Origin: a bacterium UBP10_UBA1149
Lineage (GTDB): Bacteria > Desulfobacterota > Binatia > UBA1149
Length of the DNA: 11,245 bases
NCBI GenBank assembly: GCA_002311335.1
Contig: DBZX01000013.1
Span: forward strand, 15,808-27,052
Direction of reading: 5' to 3'
This document shows positions 1 to 7,185 of this stretch, piece by piece. The position numbers and the translations under genes are program-made. How positions within the stretch are numbered: the first letter of the stretch is position 1; the number at the start of each line of letters is the position of its first letter. The notes below the pieces were generated by a model. That model saw nothing but the letters and a program-made list of their open reading frames with translations, was not told where the DNA came from and did not search any database.

Positions 1-2
1 TG

Positions 3-164
3 CTGGTCGCCGGGCGCAGCCTCAGGCGGGCGGCCGACATGGCGTTGGTTATAGAACGCAGCTGCGAGGTCATACTGGGTTCGCACGCGGTAGGAAAGCC
101 GCCGCCGGTGTTGCCCGACGACGTACTCGAAAAACTTCGTAATATAGGCGACATGATCGCCTGA
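3..164 (+). CDS. C-terminal end of a probable class II aldolase/adducin-family protein (5' end outside window)
   Basis: An open frame enters from the left edge and stops at TGA 162-164, giving 53 residues. The end reads like the C-terminal helices of class II aldolase/adducin family proteins: a G-R-S-L-x-x-A segment, then a helix with the I-E-R-S-C-E-V-I pattern (family form is roughly ERAC.IQ), then G-K-P-P-P-V-L-P and a final helix. In that family the tail packs behind a Zn-dependent aldolase or epimerase core. The core, with its metal-binding histidines, lies outside the window, so activity cannot be judged. The stop is 23 bp before the Rieske oxygenase start on the same strand, so the two are probably co-transcribed. 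The family call rests on a short tail and is tentative; that a coding end is present is more secure. Confidence 0.5.
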   Translation: MVAGRSLRRAADMALVIERSCEVILGSHAVGKPPPVLPDDVLEKLRNIGDMIA

Positions 165-187
165 CCCAGTGGGAGTTAGAGAAAAAA

Positions 188-1129
188 ATGGATAGGGAGT
201 TTCCGTTTCCGCTGCCTTTCAGCTGGTACCAGGTCGCGTACTCCGACGAAATCGGGGTCGGCGAGCTGAGGCCGATACACTACTTCGGCCGTGAGCTCGT
301 CCTGTTTCGCGACATGGCGGGCACGGCCCGGGTCTTTGACGCTTTCTGCCCCCACCTGGGCGCGCACATCGGCTATGGTGGCGAGGTGACCGAGCAGGGT
401 CTGCGCTGCCCCTTTCACCACTGGAGTTTTTCGCCCGAAGACGGCCGCTGCGTGGACATCCCTTACTGCAAGCGCATTCCTCCCAAGGCTGCCGTGGAGC
501 CGCTGCCGGTGTGCGAAAAAAACGGCATCATCATGGCCTGGTACCACCCCCTGGGTGAGCCGCCCGAGTGGGAGATCCCCGATCTACCCGAGTACGGCGA
601 CCCGGCCTGGACCGAGTGGACCCGGCGCGACTGGATGGTGAAGTCGCGTAACCAGGAGCTGGCCGAGAACACTGTCGACGCCGCCCACTTTTTTTACGTG
701 CACGGCACGAAGAACATCGCCACCACCGACATTGTGGAGTCGGACGGGTATTTTCTCAACGTGCTCTGCCAGTCGAGGGTGGACACGTCCAAGGGCGAGG
801 CCGACGGCAAGATAGACATTCATGCCTACGGGCTCGGTTTTGGCTGTACGCGCTTCAAGGGCGTCGTTGAAACCCTGGTCATGACCTCGGGAACACCGGT
901 GGACGACGAGTACGTTCACATGCACTTGTCGTGTGCGCTGCGCAAGCTCGAAGACGAGAGTACTACCAGCGGGGTGGGCAAGGCTTTTGTCGGAGAAATC
1001 GAGCGCCAGTTCAGCCAGGACATCCCCATCTGGGAAAACAAGGTGCACCTCGAGAAGCCGATACTCTGCGACGGCGATGGTCCCATAGGCGACCTGCGTC
1101 GCTGGGCCAGCAAGTTCTACGTCGACTGA
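188..1129 (+). CDS. Rieske non-heme iron oxygenase, alpha-subunit type (KshA/Neverland-like)
   Basis: The 313-residue protein has an N-terminal Rieske [2Fe-2S] domain and a C-terminal mononuclear iron domain. Visible cluster ligands are C54 and H56 (C-P-H-L-G-A-H) and C74 and H77 (C-P-F-H-H-W). The catalytic site shows N161, D164, H167 and H172 (N-x2-D-x2-H-x4-H), and D278 in Q-D-I-P-I-W-E-N-K is the likely third iron ligand. The run from D85-G-R-C to the NG-I-I-M-A-W-Y segment near residue 118 resembles 3-ketosteroid 9-alpha-hydroxylase KshA and the cholesterol 7-desaturases Neverland/DAF-36. The protein is somewhat shorter than KshA. Such enzymes use electrons from a separate reductase, which is not in this window. 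The start ATG has GGGAG 12 nt upstream, a rather long spacing. The 3' end overlaps the convergent acyl-CoA ligase gene by 13 bp. The Rieske oxygenase call is firm; a steroid substrate is inference. Confidence 0.93.
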   Translation: MDREFPFPLPFSWYQVAYSDEIGVGELRPIHYFGRELVLFRDMAGTARVFDAFCPHLGAHIGYGGEVTEQGLRCPFHHWSFSPEDGRCVDIPYCKRIPPKAAVEPLPVCEKNGIIMAWYHPLGEPPEWEIPDLPEYGDPAWTEWTRRDWMVKSRNQELAENTVDAAHFFYVHGTKNIATTDIVESDGYFLNVLCQSRVDTSKGEADGKIDIHAYGLGFGCTRFKGVVETLVMTSGTPVDDEYVHMHLSCALRKLEDESTTSGVGKAFVGEIERQFSQDIPIWENKVHLEKPILCDGDGPIGDLRRWASKFYVD

Positions 1130-2676
1130 CCGGGCCCGCTGGCCGGGCCTGAAGGCTCCTGGTCATAGCGCGCCTTGAGCAGGTGCTTTCTCAGCTTGCC
1201 AGCCTCTGTGCGCGGCAGGTGGTCCACGAAGTCGATGGAGCGCGGGCACTTGAGCGGCGATATTTTATCGCGGCACCAGGCCATGAGTTCGTCGGCCAGC
1301 TGCCCGCCGGCCGCCAGCGGGTCAATGGCTTCGACCACCGCCTTTACCTGTTCGCCGAAGTCGCTGTCGGGCAGCCCGAACACGGCCGCGTCGGCTACCG
1401 AGGGGTGCTCCAGGAGGCAGTTCTCGGTTTCCTGGGGGTAGATGTTGACGCCGCCCGATATGATCATGTCGGCCTTGCGGTCGGTGAGGTAGAGGTAGCC
1501 CTCCTCGTCGAGATAGCCGATGTCTCCCACCGTGCTCCAACCGCGAGCGTCCACCGAGTCGGCGGTTTTCTCGGGGGCGTTGTGGTATTCGAAGCTGCGC
1601 CCGCCTTCGAAGTAGACCGTGCCGATCTCGCCTGCCGCCAGTTCTTCACCCTCGTCGTCGACCACGTGGACGCGGCAGCCCAGCTCACGACCCACCGAGC
1701 CCTTGTGTGTCAACCACTCCTCGCTGCTTATCTGTGTAGCGCCGTTGCCCTCGGTGGCGCTGTAGAACTCGGTCAGTATCGGGCCCCACCAGTCAATCAT
1801 CTGCTCCTTTACACTCACCGGGCAGGGCGCGGCCGCGTGCAGGGCCAGGCGGTGGCTCGAGAGGTCGGCCTTCTCTCGCAGCTGTTTGGGTAGCTGCAGC
1901 ATGCGACTGAAGTGAGTGGGTACCCACTGGCTCATGGTCACCCCGTGTTGTCCCAGGAGTCGCACAGCGCTCCTGGCATCGAACTTTTCCATGACGACGC
2001 AGGTTGCGCCCAGTCGCTGCAGGGCCATGTTGAACCTGAGCGGCGCCGAGTGGTACAGCGGGGCGGGCGACAGGTACACGGTGTTCTCGTCGGCGCCGTA
2101 AGCGACGGCGAGCGCCGCCGCCATCGGCGAGATTGCACCCACGCTGCGATCGGGGAGCGGGTTGCGTATGCCCTTGGGGTAACCCGTGGTACCCGATGAA
2201 TAGAGCATCTCGCAGCCCTCCAGCTCGTCGTCCACGGGGTGGTCGGGCATGTCGTCGAGCTCGCCTTCAAGCGACCGATAGCCGGGCAGCTCGCCACCGC
2301 AGACGAACCAGGCCTGCACGTCGGGGCAGAGTCCGGGCAGGTCGGCCGTGTTGTCGGCCTGCTCGGCGCTGGTCACGAAGGCCCGCGCACCGCAGTCGTT
2401 GATGATGTAAGCGATCTCAGCTGTCGCCAGGTGGGTGGCCACCGGTGTGTAGAAAAGACCCGAGCGCTGGGCTCCCCAGCACACGGTGAAGAACTCGGAA
2501 CGGTTTTCCATTAACAAGGCAATGGCAGCGTCGTGGCCCAGTCCGAGGTGTCGCAACAGCTGCGCGAAGCGGTTGGAGCTGCGATCCAGCTGGGCGTAGC
2601 TGGTGGCCCGGCCGCTACCAGCCATGACAAGGGCTGCCTTGTCGGGAAACTTATCGAGTTTATCGAAGGGGTACAC
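1117..2676 (-). CDS. AMP-forming acyl-CoA synthetase/ligase (FadD/CaiC-like)
   Basis: The 519-residue protein has the full set of ANL-superfamily motifs: the P-loop Y-S-S-G-T-T-G-Y-P-K-G at 159-169, F-Y-S-A-T-E-G at 304-310, the ribose-binding G-D-I-G-Y with D385, the hinge D-R-K near 399-401 followed by I-S-G-G-V-N-I-Y-P, and catalytic K494 in P-R-T-E-A-G-K. It should adenylate a carboxylic acid with ATP and pass it to CoA, in the cytosol. Length is normal for the family. The start is GTG at 2674-2676; an in-frame stop lies about 37 nt upstream and no better start is visible. The Shine-Dalgarno match is weak. The gene is convergent with the Rieske gene (13-bp overlap) and divergent from the luciferase-like gene, which suggests one catabolic locus. 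The chain type of the acid substrate cannot be told. Confidence 0.93.
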   Translation of the reverse strand: MYPFDKLDKFPDKAALVMAGSGRATSYAQLDRSSNRFAQLLRHLGLGHDAAIALLMENRSEFFTVCWGAQRSGLFYTPVATHLATAEIAYIINDCGARAFVTSAEQADNTADLPGLCPDVQAWFVCGGELPGYRSLEGELDDMPDHPVDDELEGCEMLYSSGTTGYPKGIRNPLPDRSVGAISPMAAALAVAYGADENTVYLSPAPLYHSAPLRFNMALQRLGATCVVMEKFDARSAVRLLGQHGVTMSQWVPTHFSRMLQLPKQLREKADLSSHRLALHAAAPCPVSVKEQMIDWWGPILTEFYSATEGNGATQISSEEWLTHKGSVGRELGCRVHVVDDEGEELAAGEIGTVYFEGGRSFEYHNAPEKTADSVDARGWSTVGDIGYLDEEGYLYLTDRKADMIISGGVNIYPQETENCLLEHPSVADAAVFGLPDSDFGEQVKAVVEAIDPLAAGGQLADELMAWCRDKISPLKCPRSIDFVDHLPRTEAGKLRKHLLKARYDQEPSGPASGPGQST

Positions 2677-2692
2677 GCTGTTGTCTCGGGCG

Positions 2693-2710
2693 CCGCTTGT
2701 GTATAAGCGG
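2693..2710. promoter_or_regulatory. Inverted repeat (candidate operator) between the acyl-CoA ligase and luciferase-like genes
   Basis: CCGCTT (2693-2698) and AAGCGG (2705-2710) form perfect 6-bp arms around a 6-bp spacer. The repeat sits in the 78-bp gap between two divergent genes. A possible + strand promoter overlaps it, with TTGTCT at 2681-2686 and TATAAG at 2702-2707 (15-bp spacing, each imperfect). A regulator bound here could affect both directions. No regulator gene is in the window. Confidence 0.4.
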
Positions 2711-2754
2711 TCTCACTGTGCGGCGTTCGCCCGGCCACGCAGCAGGGAGCATCA

Positions 2755-3633
2755 ATGCGCTTTTCTTACGCTGAGTCCATGACCGATCCGACTTTTTTCC
2801 CGGCGCTGGCCCGTGCCGCCGAGGACTCGGGCTGGGACGGGTTCATCGTGCCCGACTCGATATGCTATCCCGAGGTCTCGGATTCAAAGTATCCCTACAC
2901 GCCGGACGGTGATCGCGGGTTCCTCGAAGACAAGCCCTTCATCGAACCGTTCACCCTGGTGCCGGCGCTCGCGGCCGTTACCAGCCGCCTGCGCTTTCAG
3001 ACCTTTGTCATCAAGCTGCCCGTGAGGCACCCGGTGCTGGTGGCCAAGCAGGCCAGCTCGGTGGCCGTGCTGTCGGACAACCGCTTCAGCCTTGGAGTGG
3101 GCGTCAGCCCATGGCCCGACGATTATCGCGTGATGGCTGAGGCTTGGCCGGGTCGTGGTCGTCGCATGAACGAGATGATGGAGATCATCCGCGGCTTGTG
3201 CGAGGGAGGGTTCTTCGAATACCACGGTGAGTTTTACGACATCGAGTCGATCAAGATCTGCCCGGTGCCGAGCAAGCCGCTGCCCCTGCTCGTGGGCGGC
3301 CACTCCGAGGCGGCGCTCAAGCGCGCCGCTCGCCTCGGCGACGGCTGGATGCACGCCGGGGGTGACCCTGCAGAACTGGAGTCAATGATAGCGAGGCTCC
3401 ACGAGTTGCGAAAAGAATACGGCCGCGAGCAGCAGCCCTTCGAGGTGCACGTCATATCGCTCGATGCTTACAGCGTCGACGGCGCCAGGCGATTGCAGGA
3501 CGCGGGTGTCACCGACTGCATCGTGGGTTTTCGCAACAGCTACGAGCGGGGGGTCGACACCGAGCCCCTGCAGGTAAAGATAGACGCGCTGCGGGTGTTT
3601 GCCGACGACGTTATCGCGGCCAGTAGACGCTGA
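2755..3633 (+). CDS. LLM-class (luciferase-like, probably F420-dependent) oxidoreductase
   Basis: The 292-residue protein has a bacterial-luciferase-like TIM-barrel pattern. Visible features are an early A-A-E-x-S-G-W-D-G-F segment (residues 21-30), the strand ending R-H-P (91-93) followed by the L-V-A-K-Q-A-S-S helix, the G-V-G-V-S-P-W loop (114-120), R-R-M-N-E-M-M-E (136-143), and the G-G-H-S-E-A-A-L-K-R-A-A-R-L-G-D-G-W region (181-198). These are typical of the group often annotated as LLM class F420-dependent oxidoreductases, which move hydride or oxygenate with F420 or FMN. The cofactor cannot be fixed from motifs alone. The start ATG has GGGAG at 2745-2749, 5 nt upstream. The stop is 11 bp before the SnoaL-like gene, so the two form an operon. 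Its place beside a Rieske oxygenase and a CoA ligase suggests a redox step in the same catabolic route. Confidence 0.9.
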   Translation: MRFSYAESMTDPTFFPALARAAEDSGWDGFIVPDSICYPEVSDSKYPYTPDGDRGFLEDKPFIEPFTLVPALAAVTSRLRFQTFVIKLPVRHPVLVAKQASSVAVLSDNRFSLGVGVSPWPDDYRVMAEAWPGRGRRMNEMMEIIRGLCEGGFFEYHGEFYDIESIKICPVPSKPLPLLVGGHSEAALKRAARLGDGWMHAGGDPAELESMIARLHELRKEYGREQQPFEVHVISLDAYSVDGARRLQDAGVTDCIVGFRNSYERGVDTEPLQVKIDALRVFADDVIAASRR

Positions 3634-3644
3634 AGGGAGAGGAC

Positions 3645-4094
3645 ATGAACGGTAAAGAAATTTCTGATCGAATCGAGATACAGGACCTGCTGGTGCGCTA
3701 CTGCACCGCGATAGACACGCAGAACTGGGAGCTGCTCGACACCTGCTTCGTGGCCGACGCCAGGGTTGACTACAGCGCGTCGGGCGGCACAGCGGGAGAC
3801 TACCCCGAGGTGAGGGCCTGGCTGGCAAAAGCCCTGGCCCCGTTCAAGACCATGATGCATTTTATCGGCAACAGCAGCGTCACCCTGGATGGTAACAGCG
3901 CGGCGGCCCGAACCTATGTCATCAACCCCATGGGTATGGACGACGGCAAGGGCGGCGTCTCGTTTTTTACAGTGGGCGCGATCTACGACGACGACCTCGT
4001 GCGCGTGGAGGCCGGTTGGCGCATAAGCCGACGCGACGAGGAATTGGTATACATGGAGGGCGCCGTGCCCAGCGGTCTGGAAGTTTCGTCCTGA
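3645..4094 (+). CDS. SnoaL-like / NTF2-fold protein
   Basis: The 149-residue protein matches the SnoaL-like (PF13577-type) pattern. It opens with an N-terminal helix, I-x-D-L-L-V-R-Y-C-T-A-I-D (residues 12-24, with Y19 and D24), then L-D-T-C-F-V-A-D-A-R-V-D-Y (31-43), a central helix with the conserved H72 after T-M-M, and C-terminal strands ending in G-W-R-I near 124-127. The fold is a small cone-shaped cytosolic barrel. Members act as isomerases, dehydratases, cyclases or small accessory subunits. The catalytic type is not clear here. A strong site, GGGAGAGG, lies just upstream of the ATG, and the gene follows the luciferase-like gene by 11 bp. Steroid-catabolic clusters often contain NTF2-fold proteins, which fits the Rieske neighbour but does not prove the substrate. 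Confidence 0.88.
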   Translation: MNGKEISDRIEIQDLLVRYCTAIDTQNWELLDTCFVADARVDYSASGGTAGDYPEVRAWLAKALAPFKTMMHFIGNSSVTLDGNSAAARTYVINPMGMDDGKGGVSFFTVGAIYDDDLVRVEAGWRISRRDEELVYMEGAVPSGLEVSS

Positions 4095-4136
4095 GCTACC
4101 ACCCAACTGGGGGGGTAAATCGCTGGGGCTGTGTCA

Positions 4137-4183
4137 TTGTCACGCCGTAGCCATTGACAAGAGTAGCGATTGTTTTCTACTCT
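4137..4183 (+). promoter_or_regulatory. Candidate regulated promoter for the cysteine-rich secreted protein
   Basis: A perfect -35 box TTGACA (4154-4159) is followed after 16 bp by TCTACT (4176-4181), a 4-of-6 match to the -10 consensus. Three repeat structures overlap it: inverted arms TTGTCA (4137-4142) and TGACAA (4155-4160); inverted 7-bp arms AGAGTAG (4160-4166) and CTACTCT (4177-4183); and near-identical direct repeats GTAGCCATTG (4147-4156) and GTAGCGATTG (4163-4172), 16 bp apart. Transcription would begin near 4188, which argues against a translation start at TTG 4198. Confidence 0.5.
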
Positions 4184-4242
4184 CCTATTGGTCTGGGTTG
4201 GTTTCTCCGAGCGGGGGACAGCCGCCCGACCTTGAGCCGCCA

Positions 4243-7185
4243 GTGAATCGTTGTTGGAAGCTTATGCCTCTTGTTGCCGCGCTGTTGATTCTTTCAGCCG
4301 CGCCGACCTCGGCCCAGGTAAGCAAGAACGAGGGCAAGTGTGCGGGCAAGATGGCCAAGTCGGCAGGCAAGCTGGCCGCCGCGGTGACCAAGGGCACGGC
4401 CAAGTGTCGTGACAAGGAGATCGCCGGCAAGTACGTCGGCTCCTGTCCCGGGGTCAAGGAGCAGACAAAGATAGACAAGGCTGTCGCCAAGGTCGACGCG
4501 ACGGCTATCAAGAGCTGCGGCAGCGTGTGCAGCAGTTCCACGTTCATAGGCTGCCTGGCCGACTCGGATTGTCCGCCCACGGCGGGACTCGACGAGACCT
4601 GTGGCGGCGGCGCGGTAAACAAACCTTTCGAGATCCGCAATATCGGGTTCCCGGGGCCTGCCTGCATAGCGGCGGGATATTCGACGATAGATTCGGCTGA
4701 TGACCTGTCCGGCTGCGTGGGAGGCGTCGCGCTGGAAATCGGCGAGGGTCACGTTGCCCTCATCTACGGAAGCAGCTCGTCGTCGAGTGGGCTGTCTTCG
4801 GCGGCCGCGTCATGCCAGGCCACCCTTGCTAAGTCTGCTGTCAAGTTGGTTGCCACGGTAGTAAAGGGCGTGTCCAAGTGCCGCGACGCCATCAACAAGG
4901 GTAAGAGCAGTGGCAGTCCCCTGGAGTGCGCGACGGCGGATGAAAAACTCGTAGCGAAAATAGCCAAGGCAGAGGCAAAGTTCGGCTCGGGCATCGCGGC
5001 TAAGTGCAGCGACGCGGGCGTGACCGAGCTCGACATATGCGGACTGGGCGTGGGTGGGGTCACTAGCGTGGGCGACGCAACGGCCTGCCTGCTGGCGGCT
5101 TCCCGCGAGATATCTGACGCGGTCAATCTTCCGGCCGACCGTACTTATGCCGCCCGGTCGTTGATCGAAGCTGCCTACCCGCGCGAGGCCGTCTGCGGCG
5201 ATAATTCGGTCAACCAGCTTCCAGGCAATCACCTGTTGCTTGGCGAAGAGTGCGACGGCAGCGATGACTCGGCCTGTCCGGGCGAGTGTATGCCGCCCGG
5301 AGACCTGTTCGAGTGCACCTGCGGGGACGTTCCCAGGGCCAGGTGGTGGAGCCTCACCCCGGGTTCCGAGACTGACGCGGGCTGGACCGGCAGTACCCAT
5401 GACCAGAGGTTGGGCGCGGGCGGTGGTTTCCTGGTTGACCTGCTCAACTGTGATTGCACTGAGTTCACCGGTGCTACCTGCACCGGCACCAGTGTCGATT
5501 CGGTGTGTGACCTGGTCGGCAAGCAGGCTCCGCGTTGCTCCTGGGAACCTTCGAGCGCGTCACGCTGTGACGATCGCGGCGACGGCAACGGTGAAGACGA
5601 AGACGGCGACTGCGCGATATGCGACGCCTGGAGCGTTAACGCGGGTGCCAACTGTGCCCTGAGCACTGATTGCCAATCACGCTGTTACACGGCTGCCGGT
5701 GTCGACGCCGGCAGCGATTGCGATTCGCAGGCCGACTGCGCCGCCGGCGAGCAGTGTCGGGGCCGCTGCGACAGCTCGCCTCACTGTATCTTTTCGCCCA
5801 ACGGGGGGCCTTTCGCCGTGGCGTCCTCGAGCACTACTGCCTGCAACGTGCAGAACCACGTCGAGGACGTGACCGGTACCTTGAACATCATTACGGGCGA
5901 ACATTCCACGGCTTATGAATCGTCCAACAGGCCCTACATCGGCGAGCGCTCACACCGCCCCTGCCCGGTGTGCGGCGGCTACTGCGAAGGCGGAGACAAT
6001 GCCTTCCTTGTCTGCCAGGGCCGTTGCGAGACCAGTGGCGATGAATGCCGTTTTGACGAGGACTGTTCGATCGAAGGCGAACTCTGCGGCTCTGTTACCC
6101 CCGATTGTCCAGGCGGTGCCTGCGAGCTGGGGCTGGTCTGCATAGCCGACCAGCAGGCTTTACCGGGGGCCGTGTCGGGCCGCGCGTGTCGCGTCGAGTA
6201 CGTGGACCCCTTGTACGGTTCAATGTCCGGTGACTGTCCGCCGCATCCGGGTAAGTACCTGGGTGGAAGGGTGGAGTCGGTTCACATCGCCCACACCAGC
6301 CACCCAACCTCGCTGGCCTCCACCTTGCCTTGCACTGAGCTTGGCTTTGAGCTGTTCGACTGCCCCTGTCCGGCAGGGGTTTCCAACATGCAGACCAAGC
6401 CCAACCTGTGCCGTACGTCCTGCGATGCCGGCGCGGAGCTGGGTACTGGCTGCGCCGATGGCAACAACGCGGGCGGCGAGTTCACGACCTGCGCCGGGGG
6501 CGGTAACCAGGGACTTGCATGTGACGAGGACAGCGATTGTCCCGGCGGTGCCTGTTCGGCCAACCCGACGCACTGCAGCGGCGACCCGGCCTTCGAGCGG
6601 GTCACGTGCAACAACGATGCCGACTGCGGTCTGGGCACCTGCGTGGACGCGTGTCCTTCCGGGCGCTGCATACCCCAGTGCCTGCCCAAGGTCGGCGATG
6701 GAGTAGACGGCTACTGCCCGGCTGGCCCCGACGTGTTTCATTGCGAAGGAGTGTTGGACGCTTTCAGGTCCTGTCCGGCGACGGCGCTTGATGAGAGCTG
6801 CAACTCAACCTGCAGCGTGGCCGGTACGGCCTGCAGCTCGGACACCGAGTGCCCGGTCGGTGAGCAGTGTAGCGGCGAATGCCTGACCCACATTAACTGT
6901 GAGTCCGGGGTAGACGGTTTCCTCGGAACACCGGATGACAATCCCGGCGCGGGTGCCTGCGTGCAGGCGGTGCGAGAGTGTTTTACCAACCCGATTCTCG
7001 CCGAAGGTGGAAGCACCCTGAACGGTGACGGCGACCCCACCAACATTTACTCGTCCACTATCTATTGCATCCCGCCCACCACTCGCAACGTGATCGACCT
7101 TGTTAGTGGCTTTGGTGGACCCGGTCGTACCCAGGAACGCGCGACGCTCTACTTGAACGTCAGTTCCATCCCCGTCACTCCCTGA
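4243..7185 (+). CDS. Very large secreted cysteine-rich repeat protein, function unknown
   Basis: From GTG 4243 the protein has 980 residues. A Sec signal peptide is clear: N-R-C-W-K charged start, a hydrophobic core, and likely cleavage after T-S-A (residue 24). Numbering follows this start. Two copies of a Lys/Ala-rich helical module follow, with cysteines at 33/55/68/92 and 191/213/229/255, parted by a Ser linker (176-186). A C-G-D-N-S-V-N to C-D-G-S-D-D segment (318-360) resembles Myxococcota cysteine-rich repeats. The rest, to about 945, holds most of the roughly 80 cysteines, many in C-x5-C units with D or E before the second Cys. There is no CXXCH heme site, no lipobox and no C-terminal membrane anchor, so it is probably extracellular or periplasmic and rich in disulfides. 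TTG 4198 and ATG 4264 (GGAAG upstream) are other possible starts; GTG gives the best signal peptide. I recall similar proteins in uncultured delta-type lineages, but no function. Confidence 0.85.
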   Translation: MNRCWKLMPLVAALLILSAAPTSAQVSKNEGKCAGKMAKSAGKLAAAVTKGTAKCRDKEIAGKYVGSCPGVKEQTKIDKAVAKVDATAIKSCGSVCSSSTFIGCLADSDCPPTAGLDETCGGGAVNKPFEIRNIGFPGPACIAAGYSTIDSADDLSGCVGGVALEIGEGHVALIYGSSSSSSGLSSAAASCQATLAKSAVKLVATVVKGVSKCRDAINKGKSSGSPLECATADEKLVAKIAKAEAKFGSGIAAKCSDAGVTELDICGLGVGGVTSVGDATACLLAASREISDAVNLPADRTYAARSLIEAAYPREAVCGDNSVNQLPGNHLLLGEECDGSDDSACPGECMPPGDLFECTCGDVPRARWWSLTPGSETDAGWTGSTHDQRLGAGGGFLVDLLNCDCTEFTGATCTGTSVDSVCDLVGKQAPRCSWEPSSASRCDDRGDGNGEDEDGDCAICDAWSVNAGANCALSTDCQSRCYTAAGVDAGSDCDSQADCAAGEQCRGRCDSSPHCIFSPNGGPFAVASSSTTACNVQNHVEDVTGTLNIITGEHSTAYESSNRPYIGERSHRPCPVCGGYCEGGDNAFLVCQGRCETSGDECRFDEDCSIEGELCGSVTPDCPGGACELGLVCIADQQALPGAVSGRACRVEYVDPLYGSMSGDCPPHPGKYLGGRVESVHIAHTSHPTSLASTLPCTELGFELFDCPCPAGVSNMQTKPNLCRTSCDAGAELGTGCADGNNAGGEFTTCAGGGNQGLACDEDSDCPGGACSANPTHCSGDPAFERVTCNNDADCGLGTCVDACPSGRCIPQCLPKVGDGVDGYCPAGPDVFHCEGVLDAFRSCPATALDESCNSTCSVAGTACSSDTECPVGEQCSGECLTHINCESGVDGFLGTPDDNPGAGACVQAVRECFTNPILAEGGSTLNGDGDPTNIYSSTIYCIPPTTRNVIDLVSGFGGPGRTQERATLYLNVSSIPVTP
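4330..5013 (+). repeat. Internal duplication of a Lys/Ala-rich four-cysteine module within the secreted protein
   Basis: Copy A is coded by about 4330-4527 and copy B by about 4804-5013. The first two cysteines are exactly 22 residues apart in both copies, and 15 of 25 residues are identical from that first Cys to the shared K-C-R-D. The next gaps are C-x12-C and C-x23-C in copy A, and C-x15-C and C-x25-C in copy B. Spacing of Lys and Ala suggests paired helices held by disulfides. Copy A is followed by an extra cysteine-rich stretch that copy B lacks. Confidence 0.75.

Noticed and set aside
1183..1893. 236-codon open frame on the + strand opposite the acyl-CoA ligase
   Set aside because: The opposite strand has a full set of ANL motifs; the + strand product shows no motif and no ribosome binding site was seen.
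3540..4106. 188-codon open frame on the - strand opposite the SnoaL-like gene
   Set aside because: The + strand has a strong ribosome binding site, operon spacing and family motifs; the - strand product shows none.
4098..4116. Possible terminator after the SnoaL-like gene
   Set aside because: The C-rich and G-rich arms pair imperfectly and no T run follows.
4198..4242. Upstream TTG start for the cysteine-rich protein
   Set aside because: It adds a polar Pro/Gly stretch before the signal peptide, has no Shine-Dalgarno, and lies only about 10 nt after the predicted transcript start.
4243..7185. The cysteine-rich protein as a multiheme cytochrome
   Set aside because: No CXXCH motif was found despite about 80 cysteines.
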